Shown: in pieces, positions 27,257 through 36,424 of the stretch
Position numbering within the stretch: the first letter of the stretch is position 1
Layout of the letters: the number at the start of each line of letters is the position of its first letter
Assembly (NCBI GenBank): GCA_002363955.1
Contig: DEXE01000009.1
Coordinates: 1 to 64,000, forward strand
Length of the DNA: 64,000 nt
Direction: 5' to 3'
From: Methylophaga sp. UBA3192
GTDB lineage: Bacteria > Pseudomonadota > Gammaproteobacteria > Nitrosococcales > Methylophagaceae
The notes under the pieces: generated by a model
What the model saw: the letters and a program-made list of their open reading frames with translations, nothing else
Database searches by the model: none
Told to the model about the DNA's origin: nothing
Made by a program: the position numbers and the translations under genes

Positions 27257-27646
27257 TTAAGACTTTGAATCTCCCATTTTGCTTATGGTTTTGATAACCT
27301 CCATATAAGCTTCACCATGATCCCGTACTGCATCTGCATCATATTTTTCAGAGGCCAGGTGCACTTCTTCAAGTGTTGCAGCTAATTTGTCCAGTTCTTC
27401 ATTTATTTTGGCCAGTGCATTTTCCAGGGTATAAGTCAGCTCATGGATTTTGGTCACATCTTCTGCCGACATCGACTCTTTTTTCAGTAATGTCTCCAAT
27501 CGATCGTTGTAGCGTTTGAAGTGCGTTACCGCTTCTTCTAATGACTCGGCTGATTCGCCTTTAAAATGCTCTACCGTTTCCGCTTTCGCCATTGTGGCCA
27601 CACCAAAACTCAGTGCTGCCGCTGCCAGGTAATTTATTACTTTCAT
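27257..27646 (-). CDS. DUF6746-like exported helical protein
   Basis: 129 aa. A signal peptide (YLAAAALSFGVATMAKA) is followed by a short, nearly all-helical, charged protein (ESAESLEEAVTHFKRYN, LTYTLENALAKINEEL, LEEVHLASEKYDADAV) of about 105 residues. It resembles the DUF6746 family, recalled from memory, and loosely a four-helix bundle of the cytochrome b562 type, but there is no CXXCH motif. The real start is ATG 27646, preceded by AGG and followed by the export signal; the longer frame to 27760 runs through the terminator of the cupredoxin gene. Function unknown, periplasmic. Confidence 0.75.
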   Translation of the reverse strand: MKVINYLAAAALSFGVATMAKAETVEHFKGESAESLEEAVTHFKRYNDRLETLLKKESMSAEDVTKIHELTYTLENALAKINEELDKLAATLEEVHLASEKYDADAVRDHGEAYMEVIKTISKMGDSKS

Positions 27647-27744
27647 GTTGATACCTAAATGTAAATAAGAACCGTTAACATATACAACGATAACCAGACT
27701 TGCAAATATAATTGGATAAACAAATACAAAACTCCAAGGCATAA

Positions 27745-27776
27745 AAAAACCTTCCGTCATTTAACGGAAGGTTTTT
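27745..27776 (-). terminator. Terminator after small cupredoxin gene
   Basis: A 13-bp stem (27745-27757 with 27764-27776, core CCTTCCGT/ACGGAAGG) with a 6-nt loop. A7 on the left gives a U tract on the minus strand. It separates the small cupredoxin from the DUF6746-like gene. Confidence 0.85.
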
Positions 27777-27799
27777 AACGTGTGATTCTGAATATCGGG

Positions 27800-28222
27800 T
27801 TACATTGCTTCTGCTTCCTGAATGGCTTTTCTGACTACACGCCCTAAGCCCCCGCTAGCATCAGACGCCTTGATGTCGTCCAGATTAGTCGGTTCACCTA
27901 CAATCACGGCACCACCCATACCGCTTCCGATATGCGGGGTACAGATATAAACGTAGATACCTTCTTTATCAAAAGTATGTTGATAGTTTTCACCCATTGG
28001 AGACATTATTTTTTCAGTACCTTCTGGCACAAGACCTTCAATGGTTTCCACATTATGTGTCGGCATGTTTTCCCAACGAACGGTATCACCGGGCGCGATC
28101 TTAACGACCATAGGCTCAAACTTCATACCTATGGCGGTAACCACATGGGTTTCCGCAAATACCGACTGAGTTATAAACAATAATGCTGCAGGAATCGTTA
28201 GAGCTAGTTTAGTTTTTGGCAT
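27800..28222 (-). CDS. Pseudoazurin-like periplasmic cupredoxin
   Basis: 140 aa with a cleavable signal peptide (LTIPAALLFITQSVFA) and a pseudoazurin fold. Copper ligands are the His of PTHNVET and the Cys, His and Met of CTPHIGSGMGG. Family members carry single electrons in the periplasm, for example to nitrite reductase or cytochrome c peroxidase; the partner here is unknown. It is a clear paralogue of the copper domain at 23089-23928 and shares its C-terminal helix ending AEAM. The ribosome-binding site GAGGAGG is strong, and the gene has its own terminator. Confidence 0.92.
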   Translation of the reverse strand: MPKTKLALTIPAALLFITQSVFAETHVVTAIGMKFEPMVVKIAPGDTVRWENMPTHNVETIEGLVPEGTEKIMSPMGENYQHTFDKEGIYVYICTPHIGSGMGGAVIVGEPTNLDDIKASDASGGLGRVVRKAIQEAEAM

Positions 28223-28439
28223 AATGCCTCCTCTAAAGAAGATGTATTAAAAAACACCATCAGGGTAAATTATTAATAATATTGAACGCTTTTCTGTGTG
28301 AAAAACTCCCTAATAATATTCAGGACAACGTTTTAGCGTTAGTGTTCCTATTTGATATATATAGATTTTTTTCATTTTGATAGTGGGATGATTTCCCGGG
28401 GAGTGCATTAACCTGCGTTAATCATTTTTGGGTCTGGCA

Positions 28440-28748
28440 TTAAGTTTCGTGTTTAAAAAAGCTACTGACCTGGAAAATGAGAAAGCCCAGCGCCGATAAA
28501 ACAATGGCAATTTCGTAATGAGCATAAGCGACCGACAAGCCAATAGCACCCGTCAGCCATATACCTGCTGCACTAGCTGTACCATTTATGGATCCTGATG
28601 TATTCATAATGCCGCCGTCACCAGAGGATAGGTTCGCATCCCAGCCCCTTTTGTCTTTTACTCACGGTTCAAGGCAATCGGAAGGCCAGCAAAAGACGAT
28701 ACCCAGTTGATATGAGTGATACCAAATCAGACCGACATTGATATCCAT
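28440..28748 (-). pseudogene. Degraded mgtC/sapB-like gene
   Basis: Conceptual translation of the minus strand shows three ordered fragments of an MgtC-type membrane protein in broken frames: SSFAGLPIALNRE then a TAA stop, KTKGAGMRTYPLVTAAL then a TGA stop, and GSINGTASAAGIWLTGAIGL continuing to a TAA at 28442-28440. In intact MgtC proteins about 40-60 residues separate the second and third blocks, so an internal deletion has also occurred. An ATG at 28748 could be the old start, but the frame shifts before the first fragment. It cannot make a working protein. Confidence 0.75.
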
Positions 28749-28804
28749 AAAACAACCTACTTTTGGTTAGGTTGATTTTGAACAAATAAATATAAAATGC
28801 TTAC

Positions 28805-29881
28805 TTAATCTGAAGCAATTTGTGATTTTAAACTTCGTGGCCAGGCTGTCACCAGTGCCTTGAGTAAGGTTGCCAGAGGGATAGCAAAGAAAATACCCCA
28901 AAAACCCCAAACCCCACCAAAAAACAAAACGGCCAGAATGATCGACACCGGGTGCAGATTAACCGCTTCAGAAAACAAAATGGGAACCAGCACATTGCCA
29001 TCTAAGGCCTGAATAATTCCGTAAGCCACCAATACATAGGCAAACTCCTCAGTGAGACCAAAATGAAAGCCTGCAACCGCTGCAACCGGCAATGTTGCTA
29101 CTGCGGCACCGATAAACGGAATCAATACTGAAAATCCAACTAACACGGCCAGCAATGCCGAATAAGGCAAACCAAACCAGGCAAAAGTTATAAAAGCCAC
29201 TGTACCCACAATAATGATTTCAACCACCTTGCCACGCACGTAGTTAGCAATCTGACCATCCATTTCATTCCAAATCCTGCTCATCAAGCCACGTTTTTCC
29301 GGCATCATTGATAAAATAAAGCCCACCAGCTTTTCTCTGTCTTTAAGCATGAAAAACACCAGAATTGGTACCAGGACCAAATAAACAATCAGACCAATCA
29401 CATTGCCTAGTGAAGCTAAAGATAAAGTCAGTGCACGCTGACCGTAGATACTCAATTCTCTTGCCACCATTGAGATCCAGTTCTGAATTTCATCCGGAGT
29501 TATCAGTGTGGGATATTGCGCCTGAAGCTCATCCAGCCATTGCTGTCCGCTCGAAAGCATTCTGGGTGTTTCCAATACCAGATTAACCAGCTGATTCCAT
29601 AACAATGGCATCAACAAAAAGGCCAGCGCTAACATCACACTGACAAAACCGACAAAAACGATTGCCACGGCAATCATTTGCGGCACGTGCCTCCTTGTTA
29701 GCATATTCACTACGCCCTGCAACAGAAACGCAATGATTAACGCCGTAAAAAAAGGGGCTAACATACGACCAAACCAGATGATCACAGCAAAGCCTAATAC
29801 CAGTACAATCAGCATAATGACGGCTTCTTCATCAGAAAAATATCTTTCCGCCCACTTTTTGAATACTGCTCGCAAGGTCAT
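28805..29881 (-). CDS. AI-2E family permease (PerM/YhhT type)
   Basis: 358 aa with about eight membrane helices. A hydrophobic N-terminal pair (AVIIWFGRMLAPFFTALIIA) is followed by a soluble helical region with IWNEMDGQIANYVRGKVVEI and a C-terminal set of helices containing GFSVLIPFIGAAVATLP and LHPVSIILAVLFFGGVWG. These are the signatures of the AI-2E transporter family, whose members export varied substrates or act as ion antiporters. The substrate is unknown here. It is divergent from the second RND operon. Confidence 0.88.
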   Translation of the reverse strand: MTLRAVFKKWAERYFSDEEAVIMLIVLVLGFAVIIWFGRMLAPFFTALIIAFLLQGVVNMLTRRHVPQMIAVAIVFVGFVSVMLALAFLLMPLLWNQLVNLVLETPRMLSSGQQWLDELQAQYPTLITPDEIQNWISMVARELSIYGQRALTLSLASLGNVIGLIVYLVLVPILVFFMLKDREKLVGFILSMMPEKRGLMSRIWNEMDGQIANYVRGKVVEIIIVGTVAFITFAWFGLPYSALLAVLVGFSVLIPFIGAAVATLPVAAVAGFHFGLTEEFAYVLVAYGIIQALDGNVLVPILFSEAVNLHPVSIILAVLFFGGVWGFWGIFFAIPLATLLKALVTAWPRSLKSQIASD

Positions 29882-30031
29882 ATCTGTTTTGGTCCTGTTC
29901 AGCGTCTTAAGGTATGTCTGTTACTATTTTGGCATATCGTCATCAGACTTGTAGCGCATTAAATGCAGTCTAACATTCAAATTTGAGGAACTATCCAAGT
30001 GGATATCGTTCATTAATTGCATTCACCAACC

Positions 30032-31117
30032 ATGCGAACCACTATGTTGAAATCATTTTCGTCAAGCAACCTGCTGGGTTGCGGGTTTATTTTTATACTA
30101 TTCACTCAACCCGGCCTCGCGGCCACACCGGTAAGTGTCAGTAAGCCGATAGTATCAGAATCGACTGAAACACTGACCCTATCAGGCTCATTAACAGCTG
30201 AACGCAGGGCATTGCTGTCTCCAAGAGTTGATGGCTTAGTCAAAGAAGTTTTAGTGGATGCCGGCTTCCGGGTTAAACAGGGTGATGTTTTACTGAGACA
30301 GGATCCAGCTATCGCCAAACAACAGCTGGAACAGGCAAGGGCTGCAACAAATGAAGCTCAGGCCAGTGCAAGTGAAGCCGAGCGATTGGTCGAAGAAGCC
30401 AAACGGCTTCGTGGAGATAATTACATTTCGGCTACAGAGCTGGCTAATCGCGAATCCAATCTCTTATTGAGTCAAGCGGCTCTGGCAGCGGCCACGGCCA
30501 TGCAAAACACCGCGGCAGAACAGCTGAGTCGACATGAACTGCCAGCCCCCTTCAGTGGTGTTATCAGCGCCAAAATGACGGAAGCCGGTGAATGGATTAA
30601 TCGAGGTGATCAAGTGCTGGAATTGGTAGCTCTGGAGCCTGTCAGACTTGATGTTAACGTGCCCCAGGAACGATTTTCTGAGATCACGACAGAAAGCCGG
30701 GTCGAAATACTGCCTGATGCACTGCCGTCACAGAAACTCTCTGGAAAAATTACTGCTCTCGTCCCGGTCAGTAATACACAGGCCCGCTCATTTTTAGTCC
30801 GCATTGTTGTGGATTCAAATGATGTGACTCTGTTACCCGGCACTTCTGCCAGTGCAGTAATCTATATGGGTGGGGATAAAGCAAAAGGGTATCTCATTCC
30901 TCGTGATGCAGTATTACGTCATCCTGATGGCGGAAGAAGTGTCTTTATTATTGATGACAACAACCGGGCGCAACGCCGAACTGTGAGTGTCGGTAGTGAA
31001 AGTTCTGACGGTATCATTATTACTGAGGGGTTAACAGCCGATGACTTAGTGGTGATTCGCGGTAATGAGGTGCTTAGCGATAACGATGAAGTTGAACTTG
31101 CCAGCGACGCCAGATAA
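30032..31117 (+). CDS. RND efflux periplasmic adaptor (pump 2)
   Basis: A membrane-fusion protein of about 361 aa. A signal segment (LLGCGFIFILFTQPGLA) precedes the lipoyl half-motif (VDGLVKEVLVDAGFRVKQGD), an Ala/Glu-rich coiled coil (about 85-165) and beta-barrel parts. The start is uncertain: TTG 30017, ATG 30032 and ATG 30044 are in frame and none has a good ribosome-binding site, so I took the first ATG. Only 16 bp separate it from its pump gene. It is not obviously a close paralogue of the adaptor at 18552. Confidence 0.88.
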   Translation: MRTTMLKSFSSSNLLGCGFIFILFTQPGLAATPVSVSKPIVSESTETLTLSGSLTAERRALLSPRVDGLVKEVLVDAGFRVKQGDVLLRQDPAIAKQQLEQARAATNEAQASASEAERLVEEAKRLRGDNYISATELANRESNLLLSQAALAAATAMQNTAAEQLSRHELPAPFSGVISAKMTEAGEWINRGDQVLELVALEPVRLDVNVPQERFSEITTESRVEILPDALPSQKLSGKITALVPVSNTQARSFLVRIVVDSNDVTLLPGTSASAVIYMGGDKAKGYLIPRDAVLRHPDGGRSVFIIDDNNRAQRRTVSVGSESSDGIIITEGLTADDLVVIRGNEVLSDNDEVELASDAR

Positions 31118-31133
31118 AAGGAATTAACCCCGC

Positions 31134-34100
31134 ATGCTAGAAGCACCGATTCGTAACGCCAAACTACTTACTGTCATGGTGCTGATTGTTTGTGTTCTCG
31201 GCATCTCTGCCGCACGAATGATCCCCGTACAGATGATTCCTGATTTGGATGTACGCACCATCAGCGTTGTGACGCAATGGCCTGGAGCAACGCCTCAGGA
31301 TATTGAAAAGGAAATCCTGATCGAGCAGGAACGCTATCTGCGTAATATTCCAAACCTTAAACGAATGGAATCGTTTGCCGAAACCGGTGTTTCATACGTT
31401 GAGCTGGATTTCCCGTTTGGCGTCGATATAAATGAAACCTTAATAGAAGTCGCCAATGCGCTAAGCCAGGTTCCCAGCTATCCGGAAAATGTCGATCAAC
31501 CCAGTATCCGCAGCAGCTCGTTTTCGGAAAACGCTTTTATGTATTTTGCGGTATCCCCGCTACCAGGCAACCCGCTGAATCTTGATATCGACATGATCAC
31601 CGACTTTATCGATGACAATATTCGTACTCAGATGGAGCGTGTGCCGGGTGTTTCCGAGGTTCAGCTCCGCGGCGGCGCCGAACGACAGATGCAAATCTTT
31701 ATTGATCCCGCCAAACTGGCTCAAAGAGGCTTAAGCCTTACCCAGGTGCGCGATGCCATCCGTGCCCGTAACAGCGATACCTCTGCCGGTGACCTGGATG
31801 ATGGAAAAAAACGCTATTTAATCCGAACGGTTGGCCGGTTTGATAATAAGCAGGAACTGGAAGAATTGATTCTGGCGCATCGCAACGGCACTGATATTTT
31901 CCTGAAAGATGTCGCCACGATTAATCTGGGTCACTATGAAGTTCGTGAAGTCGCCGTGGTCAATGACGAGCGTGGCCTGACGATGGCGGTTAAGCGCGAA
32001 CCGGGTTCTAATGTAATCGATATAAAATCCGGCATGATGCAGGTGGTTGAAGAGATGCGGCGAGATTTACTGCATCCGAATGGCCTGGATTTAGTCCTGA
32101 TTGGCGACGATGTTCGCTATGTCGAATCATCAATACAGAATGTCTCTCAGAACTTGCTGCTAGGGGCATTGCTGGCCACCATCATACTTTTTTTATTCCT
32201 TCGCAGTATTCGTGGCACATTAATCGGTTTGATGGGGATGCCGGTGTGTATTATTGCGGCATTTTTAGGGTTATTGGTTTTTGATCGTACGATCAATGTG
32301 ATTTCCTTGGCCGGTATTGCCTTTGCGATAGGCATGACGGTCGACAACACGATTGTTGTACTCGAAAGCATTGAACAGGCCAGGCGCCGCGGCCTGGATA
32401 GAATTGAAGCCGCTATTACCGGTGTTCGTGAAGTGTGGACAGCGGTCCTGGCTTCCAGCATGACAACGATTCTGGTTTTTGCTCCGGTATTATTTGTTCA
32501 GGAAGAAGCCGGCCAATTGTATTCGGATATCGCTATTGCCATTTCGGTAGCCATTCTGGCTTCAATGCTATTTGCCGTAACCGTGGTGCCCGCCGCCTGT
32601 GCTCACTTCGGCCTTGGCAAAAGTCGTGGTACTCATGAAGATTTACATCGTCGAGGCGTCATCCTCCATAGCGTCAACTGGATTACCGGTGGTTTTTTCA
32701 GACGCCTGATCACCATGCTCATTACGGTATCAGCAACCCTGGTTGCCGCATGGCATTTAATGCCGCCGGCTGAATACCTCCCTGAAGGTGAAGAACCCAA
32801 AGCCTTTACCAGTATGATTCCCCCCCCCGGCTATAACCTCTCGGAAATGTTGCGAATCAGTGAAGAGGTCATTGAAATTCTCAGTGAGGCCAAAGGAGCT
32901 GATCCAGCCTTATTTGATCGTGGAGAAGCCCCGCTTCCATCACTTGCCTATTATTTTATTCGTACCACTCCAACCGGTTTACGCGTGCTCAGTGAGCCTA
33001 CCCGAACGCAAGATATCGAACTAATGATGAATGCGTTAACCGATTTATTTGAAAGTTATCCGGGTATGCGTGCTTTCTCAGGTCGTGGTTCAATTATTTC
33101 CAGCGATCAGGGCGGAACACGTGCGGTCAGTCTGGATATTGCCGGTCCGGATATGGAAAACCTATACAGTACGGCAGAATTTGCGCTCAAACGAGCCGAA
33201 CAGTTGTTTGAAAACCCACAGATAGATTCCATTCCTGGATCGTTATCGCTGGATCAACCATTAATTGAAATCCGGCCTCGCTGGTCGCGGTTAACCGAGG
33301 TCGGGTTTACAGCCAACGATTTTGGTTTTTCAGTTGCAGCATTAAGTGATGGCGCTTTTGTTGATGAGTTTTTTATTGATGATGACAAAGTCGATATGTT
33401 TCTGTTCAGCACTGCAGGGCAACAACAGAATTTGTCAGGCTTAGCCGGTCTGCCCGTACTCACCCCCAATGGCGGTATTATTCCATTGAATGCTTTGGCT
33501 GATTTGGTCGAAACCGTTGATAGTGCAACCCTTAGACGGGTTGATAGTCGCAGAACCGTCACCCTGCTGATTATTCCGCCGAGAGATGTGGCTCTGGAAA
33601 CCGCAGTGAATAAAGTTCGCAACGAAATGATTCCCGCCATGCAGGCTGAAGGTGAAGTCGCCAAAGGAATTAACCTTTCTATTTCCGGCGCTTCGGATCA
33701 ATTGGATGCCACAAGAGAATCCTTATCTGAAAATCTTGTGGTGGCCGTTATACTCATCTATCTGGTTCTGGTCGCTATATTCTCACATTGGGGCTATCCA
33801 TTAATTATTTTAACCACTGTGCCATTAGGCATCGCCGGAGGTATTGTCGGGTTGGTCGCCATCAATGCCTCTGGCAGCCTGTTAAACTCGTTCGGCTTAC
33901 CGGCAATCATCCAACCATTCGATATGATTACTATGCTGGGCTTTGTCATCCTGCTGGGTACAGTGGTCAACAATCCGATTTTGATTGTTGAACAGGCAAG
34001 ACGTAATTTGACCGACAAAGCCATATCGGTACATACGGCCGTTAATCAAGCCGTAGCAACTCGGTTGCGCCCGATATTGATGTCGACATTGACCACCATT

Positions 34101-34295
34101 TTTGGTCTGGCACCGTTAGTGTTTATCCCTGGTGCCGGTACTGAGCTCTACCGAGGTGTGGGTATTGTGGTTCTGGTGGGCATCGCGGTTTCCACCCTTA
34201 TCACGCTGACATTCCTGCCAAGCTTGTTAATATCGATTTTATCGTGGACACAACGTAAACAATTATCTCGGCAGCCTCAATCATCTAACGCTTGA
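31134..34295 (+). CDS. RND-family efflux permease (pump 2)
   Basis: 1053 aa, full-length RND topology. The first periplasmic loop begins PDLDVRTISVVTQWPGATPQDIE, TM4 has AFAIGMTVDNTIVVLESI, and the second half repeats the fold with GFVILLGTVVNNPILIVE. The VDN in TM4 is shared with pump 1, but the overall sequence differs. AAAGGAA lies before ATG 31134. No outer-membrane channel is encoded nearby, so it must use a TolC from elsewhere. Its 3' end overlaps the convergent lipocalin gene by 19 bp. Confidence 0.93.
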   Translation: MLEAPIRNAKLLTVMVLIVCVLGISAARMIPVQMIPDLDVRTISVVTQWPGATPQDIEKEILIEQERYLRNIPNLKRMESFAETGVSYVELDFPFGVDINETLIEVANALSQVPSYPENVDQPSIRSSSFSENAFMYFAVSPLPGNPLNLDIDMITDFIDDNIRTQMERVPGVSEVQLRGGAERQMQIFIDPAKLAQRGLSLTQVRDAIRARNSDTSAGDLDDGKKRYLIRTVGRFDNKQELEELILAHRNGTDIFLKDVATINLGHYEVREVAVVNDERGLTMAVKREPGSNVIDIKSGMMQVVEEMRRDLLHPNGLDLVLIGDDVRYVESSIQNVSQNLLLGALLATIILFLFLRSIRGTLIGLMGMPVCIIAAFLGLLVFDRTINVISLAGIAFAIGMTVDNTIVVLESIEQARRRGLDRIEAAITGVREVWTAVLASSMTTILVFAPVLFVQEEAGQLYSDIAIAISVAILASMLFAVTVVPAACAHFGLGKSRGTHEDLHRRGVILHSVNWITGGFFRRLITMLITVSATLVAAWHLMPPAEYLPEGEEPKAFTSMIPPPGYNLSEMLRISEEVIEILSEAKGADPALFDRGEAPLPSLAYYFIRTTPTGLRVLSEPTRTQDIELMMNALTDLFESYPGMRAFSGRGSIISSDQGGTRAVSLDIAGPDMENLYSTAEFALKRAEQLFENPQIDSIPGSLSLDQPLIEIRPRWSRLTEVGFTANDFGFSVAALSDGAFVDEFFIDDDKVDMFLFSTAGQQQNLSGLAGLPVLTPNGGIIPLNALADLVETVDSATLRRVDSRRTVTLLIIPPRDVALETAVNKVRNEMIPAMQAEGEVAKGINLSISGASDQLDATRESLSENLVVAVILIYLVLVAIFSHWGYPLIILTTVPLGIAGGIVGLVAINASGSLLNSFGLPAIIQPFDMITMLGFVILLGTVVNNPILIVEQARRNLTDKAISVHTAVNQAVATRLRPILMSTLTTIFGLAPLVFIPGAGTELYRGVGIVVLVGIAVSTLITLTFLPSLLISILSWTQRKQLSRQPQSSNA

Positions 34296-34807
34296 TCCTG
34301 TTCAACAAAGATCAGCTTGTCAGTATCAAAACCACGTTGCTCAGCCTCGTTAATAAAGCTGGCAATTAACTTGTCACTGACTTGCGGTGTACGGGCCAAT
34401 AACCATAAATAGTTATGGTTAGGGCCTGACACATACGCATACTGGTAATCCTGTTTATCCAGACCAAACACCACATAACCACCATAAAATGGTCCAAAAA
34501 AGGATACTTTCAGGTGTGCAATATCAGCTTCTCTGACGAACTTTGCTTTACCTTCAGCTTCTTCCCATTGTCCTTTCTCACTGTTGTAGCCGCGATTGAT
34601 CACCCTGACGGATCCATCATCCCGCAAGCTATAGTCGGCGGTCACCGATGTTAAACCCCGTTCAAAAGAATGATCCAGTCTCGCTATTTCAAACCATTTA
34701 CCCAGATAACGATCCAGCTCAAAATCAGGGACAGGCTCAACCCCTTTGGGAGTTCCAGTGCAAGCAGTTAACATCAGTGATAGCAGAAGAATGGTAAATA
34801 GACGCAT
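34277..34807 (-). CDS. blc: Outer-membrane lipocalin (Blc type)
   Basis: 176 aa. A lipoprotein signal with lipobox LMLTACTG is followed by the lipocalin signature DRYLGKWFEIARLDHSFERG and a second strand pair FFGPFYGGYVVFGLD, then YAYVSGPNHNYLWLLARTP. Blc binds fatty acids or lysophospholipids at the outer membrane and helps in membrane repair under stress. It is encoded alone on the minus strand, tail-to-tail with the RND pump. Confidence 0.93.
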   Translation of the reverse strand: MRLFTILLLSLMLTACTGTPKGVEPVPDFELDRYLGKWFEIARLDHSFERGLTSVTADYSLRDDGSVRVINRGYNSEKGQWEEAEGKAKFVREADIAHLKVSFFGPFYGGYVVFGLDKQDYQYAYVSGPNHNYLWLLARTPQVSDKLIASFINEAEQRGFDTDKLIFVEQDQALDD

Positions 34808-34857
34808 ATTTCACACACCTTTGGTTAATTTACGAGTTTATATCTGAGGTCGCATGT

Positions 34858-35115
34858 ATGAGTGAGACGCTAAGTTTGGCGGATATTTCCCGAATCATTG
34901 AAATGGCGTGGGAAGATCGTACACCGTTTGAAGCGATTTTCCGGCTGTATGGCTTACCGGAGAATCAGGTCATTAAATTGATGCAACGCGAAATGACACC
35001 AGGTTCATTTCGTCTGTGGCGGGAACGGGTTGCAGGGCGAAAAACCAAACATCAGGCTTTGCGTGATCCGCGTATCTCGCGGGCCTACTGTCCGACTCAA
35101 TATAAACCACGCTAA
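34858..35115 (+). CDS. TIGR03643 / DUF2805 family small protein
   Basis: 85 aa. The sequence LADISRIIEMAWEDRTPFEAIFRLYGL and MQREMTPGSFRLWRERVAGRKTKH matches a small conserved family of unknown function common in marine proteobacteria and cyanobacteria. The N-terminal half looks like a helix-turn-helix. Strongly basic at the C-terminus. The start at 34858 has GAGG-like sequence nearby (ctgaggtcgcatgtatg). Monocistronic. Confidence 0.8.
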   Translation: MSETLSLADISRIIEMAWEDRTPFEAIFRLYGLPENQVIKLMQREMTPGSFRLWRERVAGRKTKHQALRDPRISRAYCPTQYKPR

Positions 35116-35130
35116 GCCACTTGAGTTTTA

Positions 35131-35526
35131 TTAAACGGCTGTAAAGGCTCTTATCGCAATATAAACACAACTTAACCAGCCGACCATAAAAATCAAACTG
35201 CGAAAAACAGCCAAATCCAGGGCGTAAAAAATCGGGTGTAGAATACGACAGGCCAGAAACAAAATGGCTGCTTCACTCAAATCCCGCAGATTTACACTGG
35301 AATAAAACGCCAGCAACGTGACGGCGGAATAGAATATCAACGCCTCCCAGGCATTTTTCTGTGCCGCTAACACGCGGGCAGCCACACCGGTTAACTCAGA
35401 CTGTTGCTCTCTGGGATGGCGGTTATCAAAGATATCAACGTGTTTATAACGTAAGTAGCCGCCGATAAATGCCAGTATCATCGGGAAAAAAGTAACGATA
35501 AATAACACGATAAACAACGCAGGCAT
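35131..35526 (-). CDS. MAPEG family membrane protein
   Basis: 131 aa with four hydrophobic helices. The family pattern is present: a start helix (LFIVLFIVTFFPMILAFIGGYLRY), RVLAAQKNAWEALIFYSAV in the second, and RILHPIFYALDL in the third, typical of MAPEG proteins such as microsomal glutathione transferase relatives. The bacterial role is not established. Convergent with the TIGR03643 gene, with a gap of 15 bp. Confidence 0.85.
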   Translation of the reverse strand: MPALFIVLFIVTFFPMILAFIGGYLRYKHVDIFDNRHPREQQSELTGVAARVLAAQKNAWEALIFYSAVTLLAFYSSVNLRDLSEAAILFLACRILHPIFYALDLAVFRSLIFMVGWLSCVYIAIRAFTAV

Positions 35527-35561
35527 GTATTACTCCAGGCAGCAAAAGTTAATGGAATTAA

Positions 35562-36370
35562 TCAGCTGAATTCAGCTGCAATTTTCAGTTGGGCATAATT
35601 TTTTACAAACAACTCACTGAACGCTGGATCAAATGCTTTTCCTGATTGTTCGGATAAATATTCAAGTACTTTATCTTCCGGCCATGCATCTTTGTAAACC
35701 CGGCGATGATAAATCGCATCCCAGACATCAACAATGGCAAAAAGTCTTGCTTCAAAATGTATCTCGGTTCCCTTCAAACCCTGTGGATAACCTAAACCAT
35801 CCCATCGTTCATGATGTTCATAAGGAATCATCATATACTGTCGCAGGTAATCGTTCTTTGACAAAATATCATAAGCGATTTGTGGGTGTTGTTTCATGAT
35901 TTCCCATTCTGCATCGGTGAGCTTTCCGGGTTTTGTCAAAATCTCATCCGGGATGCCGATTTTGCCAATATCATGCAGAATTGCGCCATAACGAATCGAT
36001 TCCAGTTGTTTTTCATCACTTATGCCGCGGACAGTTTTGCCAGTGCTACCGTCATTCGGGTAACCCGCTCGGAATGATCTTTGGTTTCCTTGTGCCGTGC
36101 ATCCATCACATGAATCCAGCCCATCACTGCCTGTTCAATACTGTCCAGAATTTTACGATTGGCTGCCTGAATCGCCTTGAAGTCATGACGAATCAGCACA
36201 TACAGGAATGCAGCCGTTAAGATTACAAACGCCCAACCTTTGAAATGTTGTATCTGAGTAACACGTTCTCCTGAAAATAAATACTCTACAGAGATATCTG
36301 AAAAAAATATCCAGGCTATCCCAACAAGCAAATACACCAGAACAATTCGGTAATGAGGGGGTAAATTCAT
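35562..36370 (-). pseudogene. HD-GYP c-di-GMP phosphodiesterase gene with a single-base frameshift
   Basis: Two minus-strand frames are parts of one gene. The first (36370-36020) encodes two membrane helices and the start of the HD domain (DHSERVTRMTVALAKLSA). The next frame continues without a gap: GISDEKQLESIRYGAILHDIGKIGIPDEI, then HHERWDGLGYPQGL, the HD and GYP motifs. They join at about 36020-36025, where TCCGCGGCATAA would stay in frame with one extra base (as in GCNGGC). All HD-GYP residues are present in the joined sequence, so the break is recent or a sequencing error. Confidence 0.85.
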
Positions 36371-36424
36371 GTATTTTTTATTGTTAGCTGTCGGGAAACC
36401 ATCCTTCAGACCCCGCGCAATAGA

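Noticed and set aside
27647..27760. N-terminal extension of the DUF6746-like gene to 27760
   Set aside because: It would place a hydrophobic stretch ahead of a good signal peptide and run through the cupredoxin terminator; ATG 27646 fits better.
22788..28800. Genomic island integrated at tRNA-Asp
   Set aside because: Islands usually join the 3' end of a tRNA, which here faces the RND pump, not the accessory region. I saw no second copy of the tRNA 3' end and no integrase gene.
35562..36370. Two separate genes for the HD-GYP region
   Set aside because: The first frame ends inside the HD domain, and the second has no start that includes the HD motif, so a single broken gene explains both.
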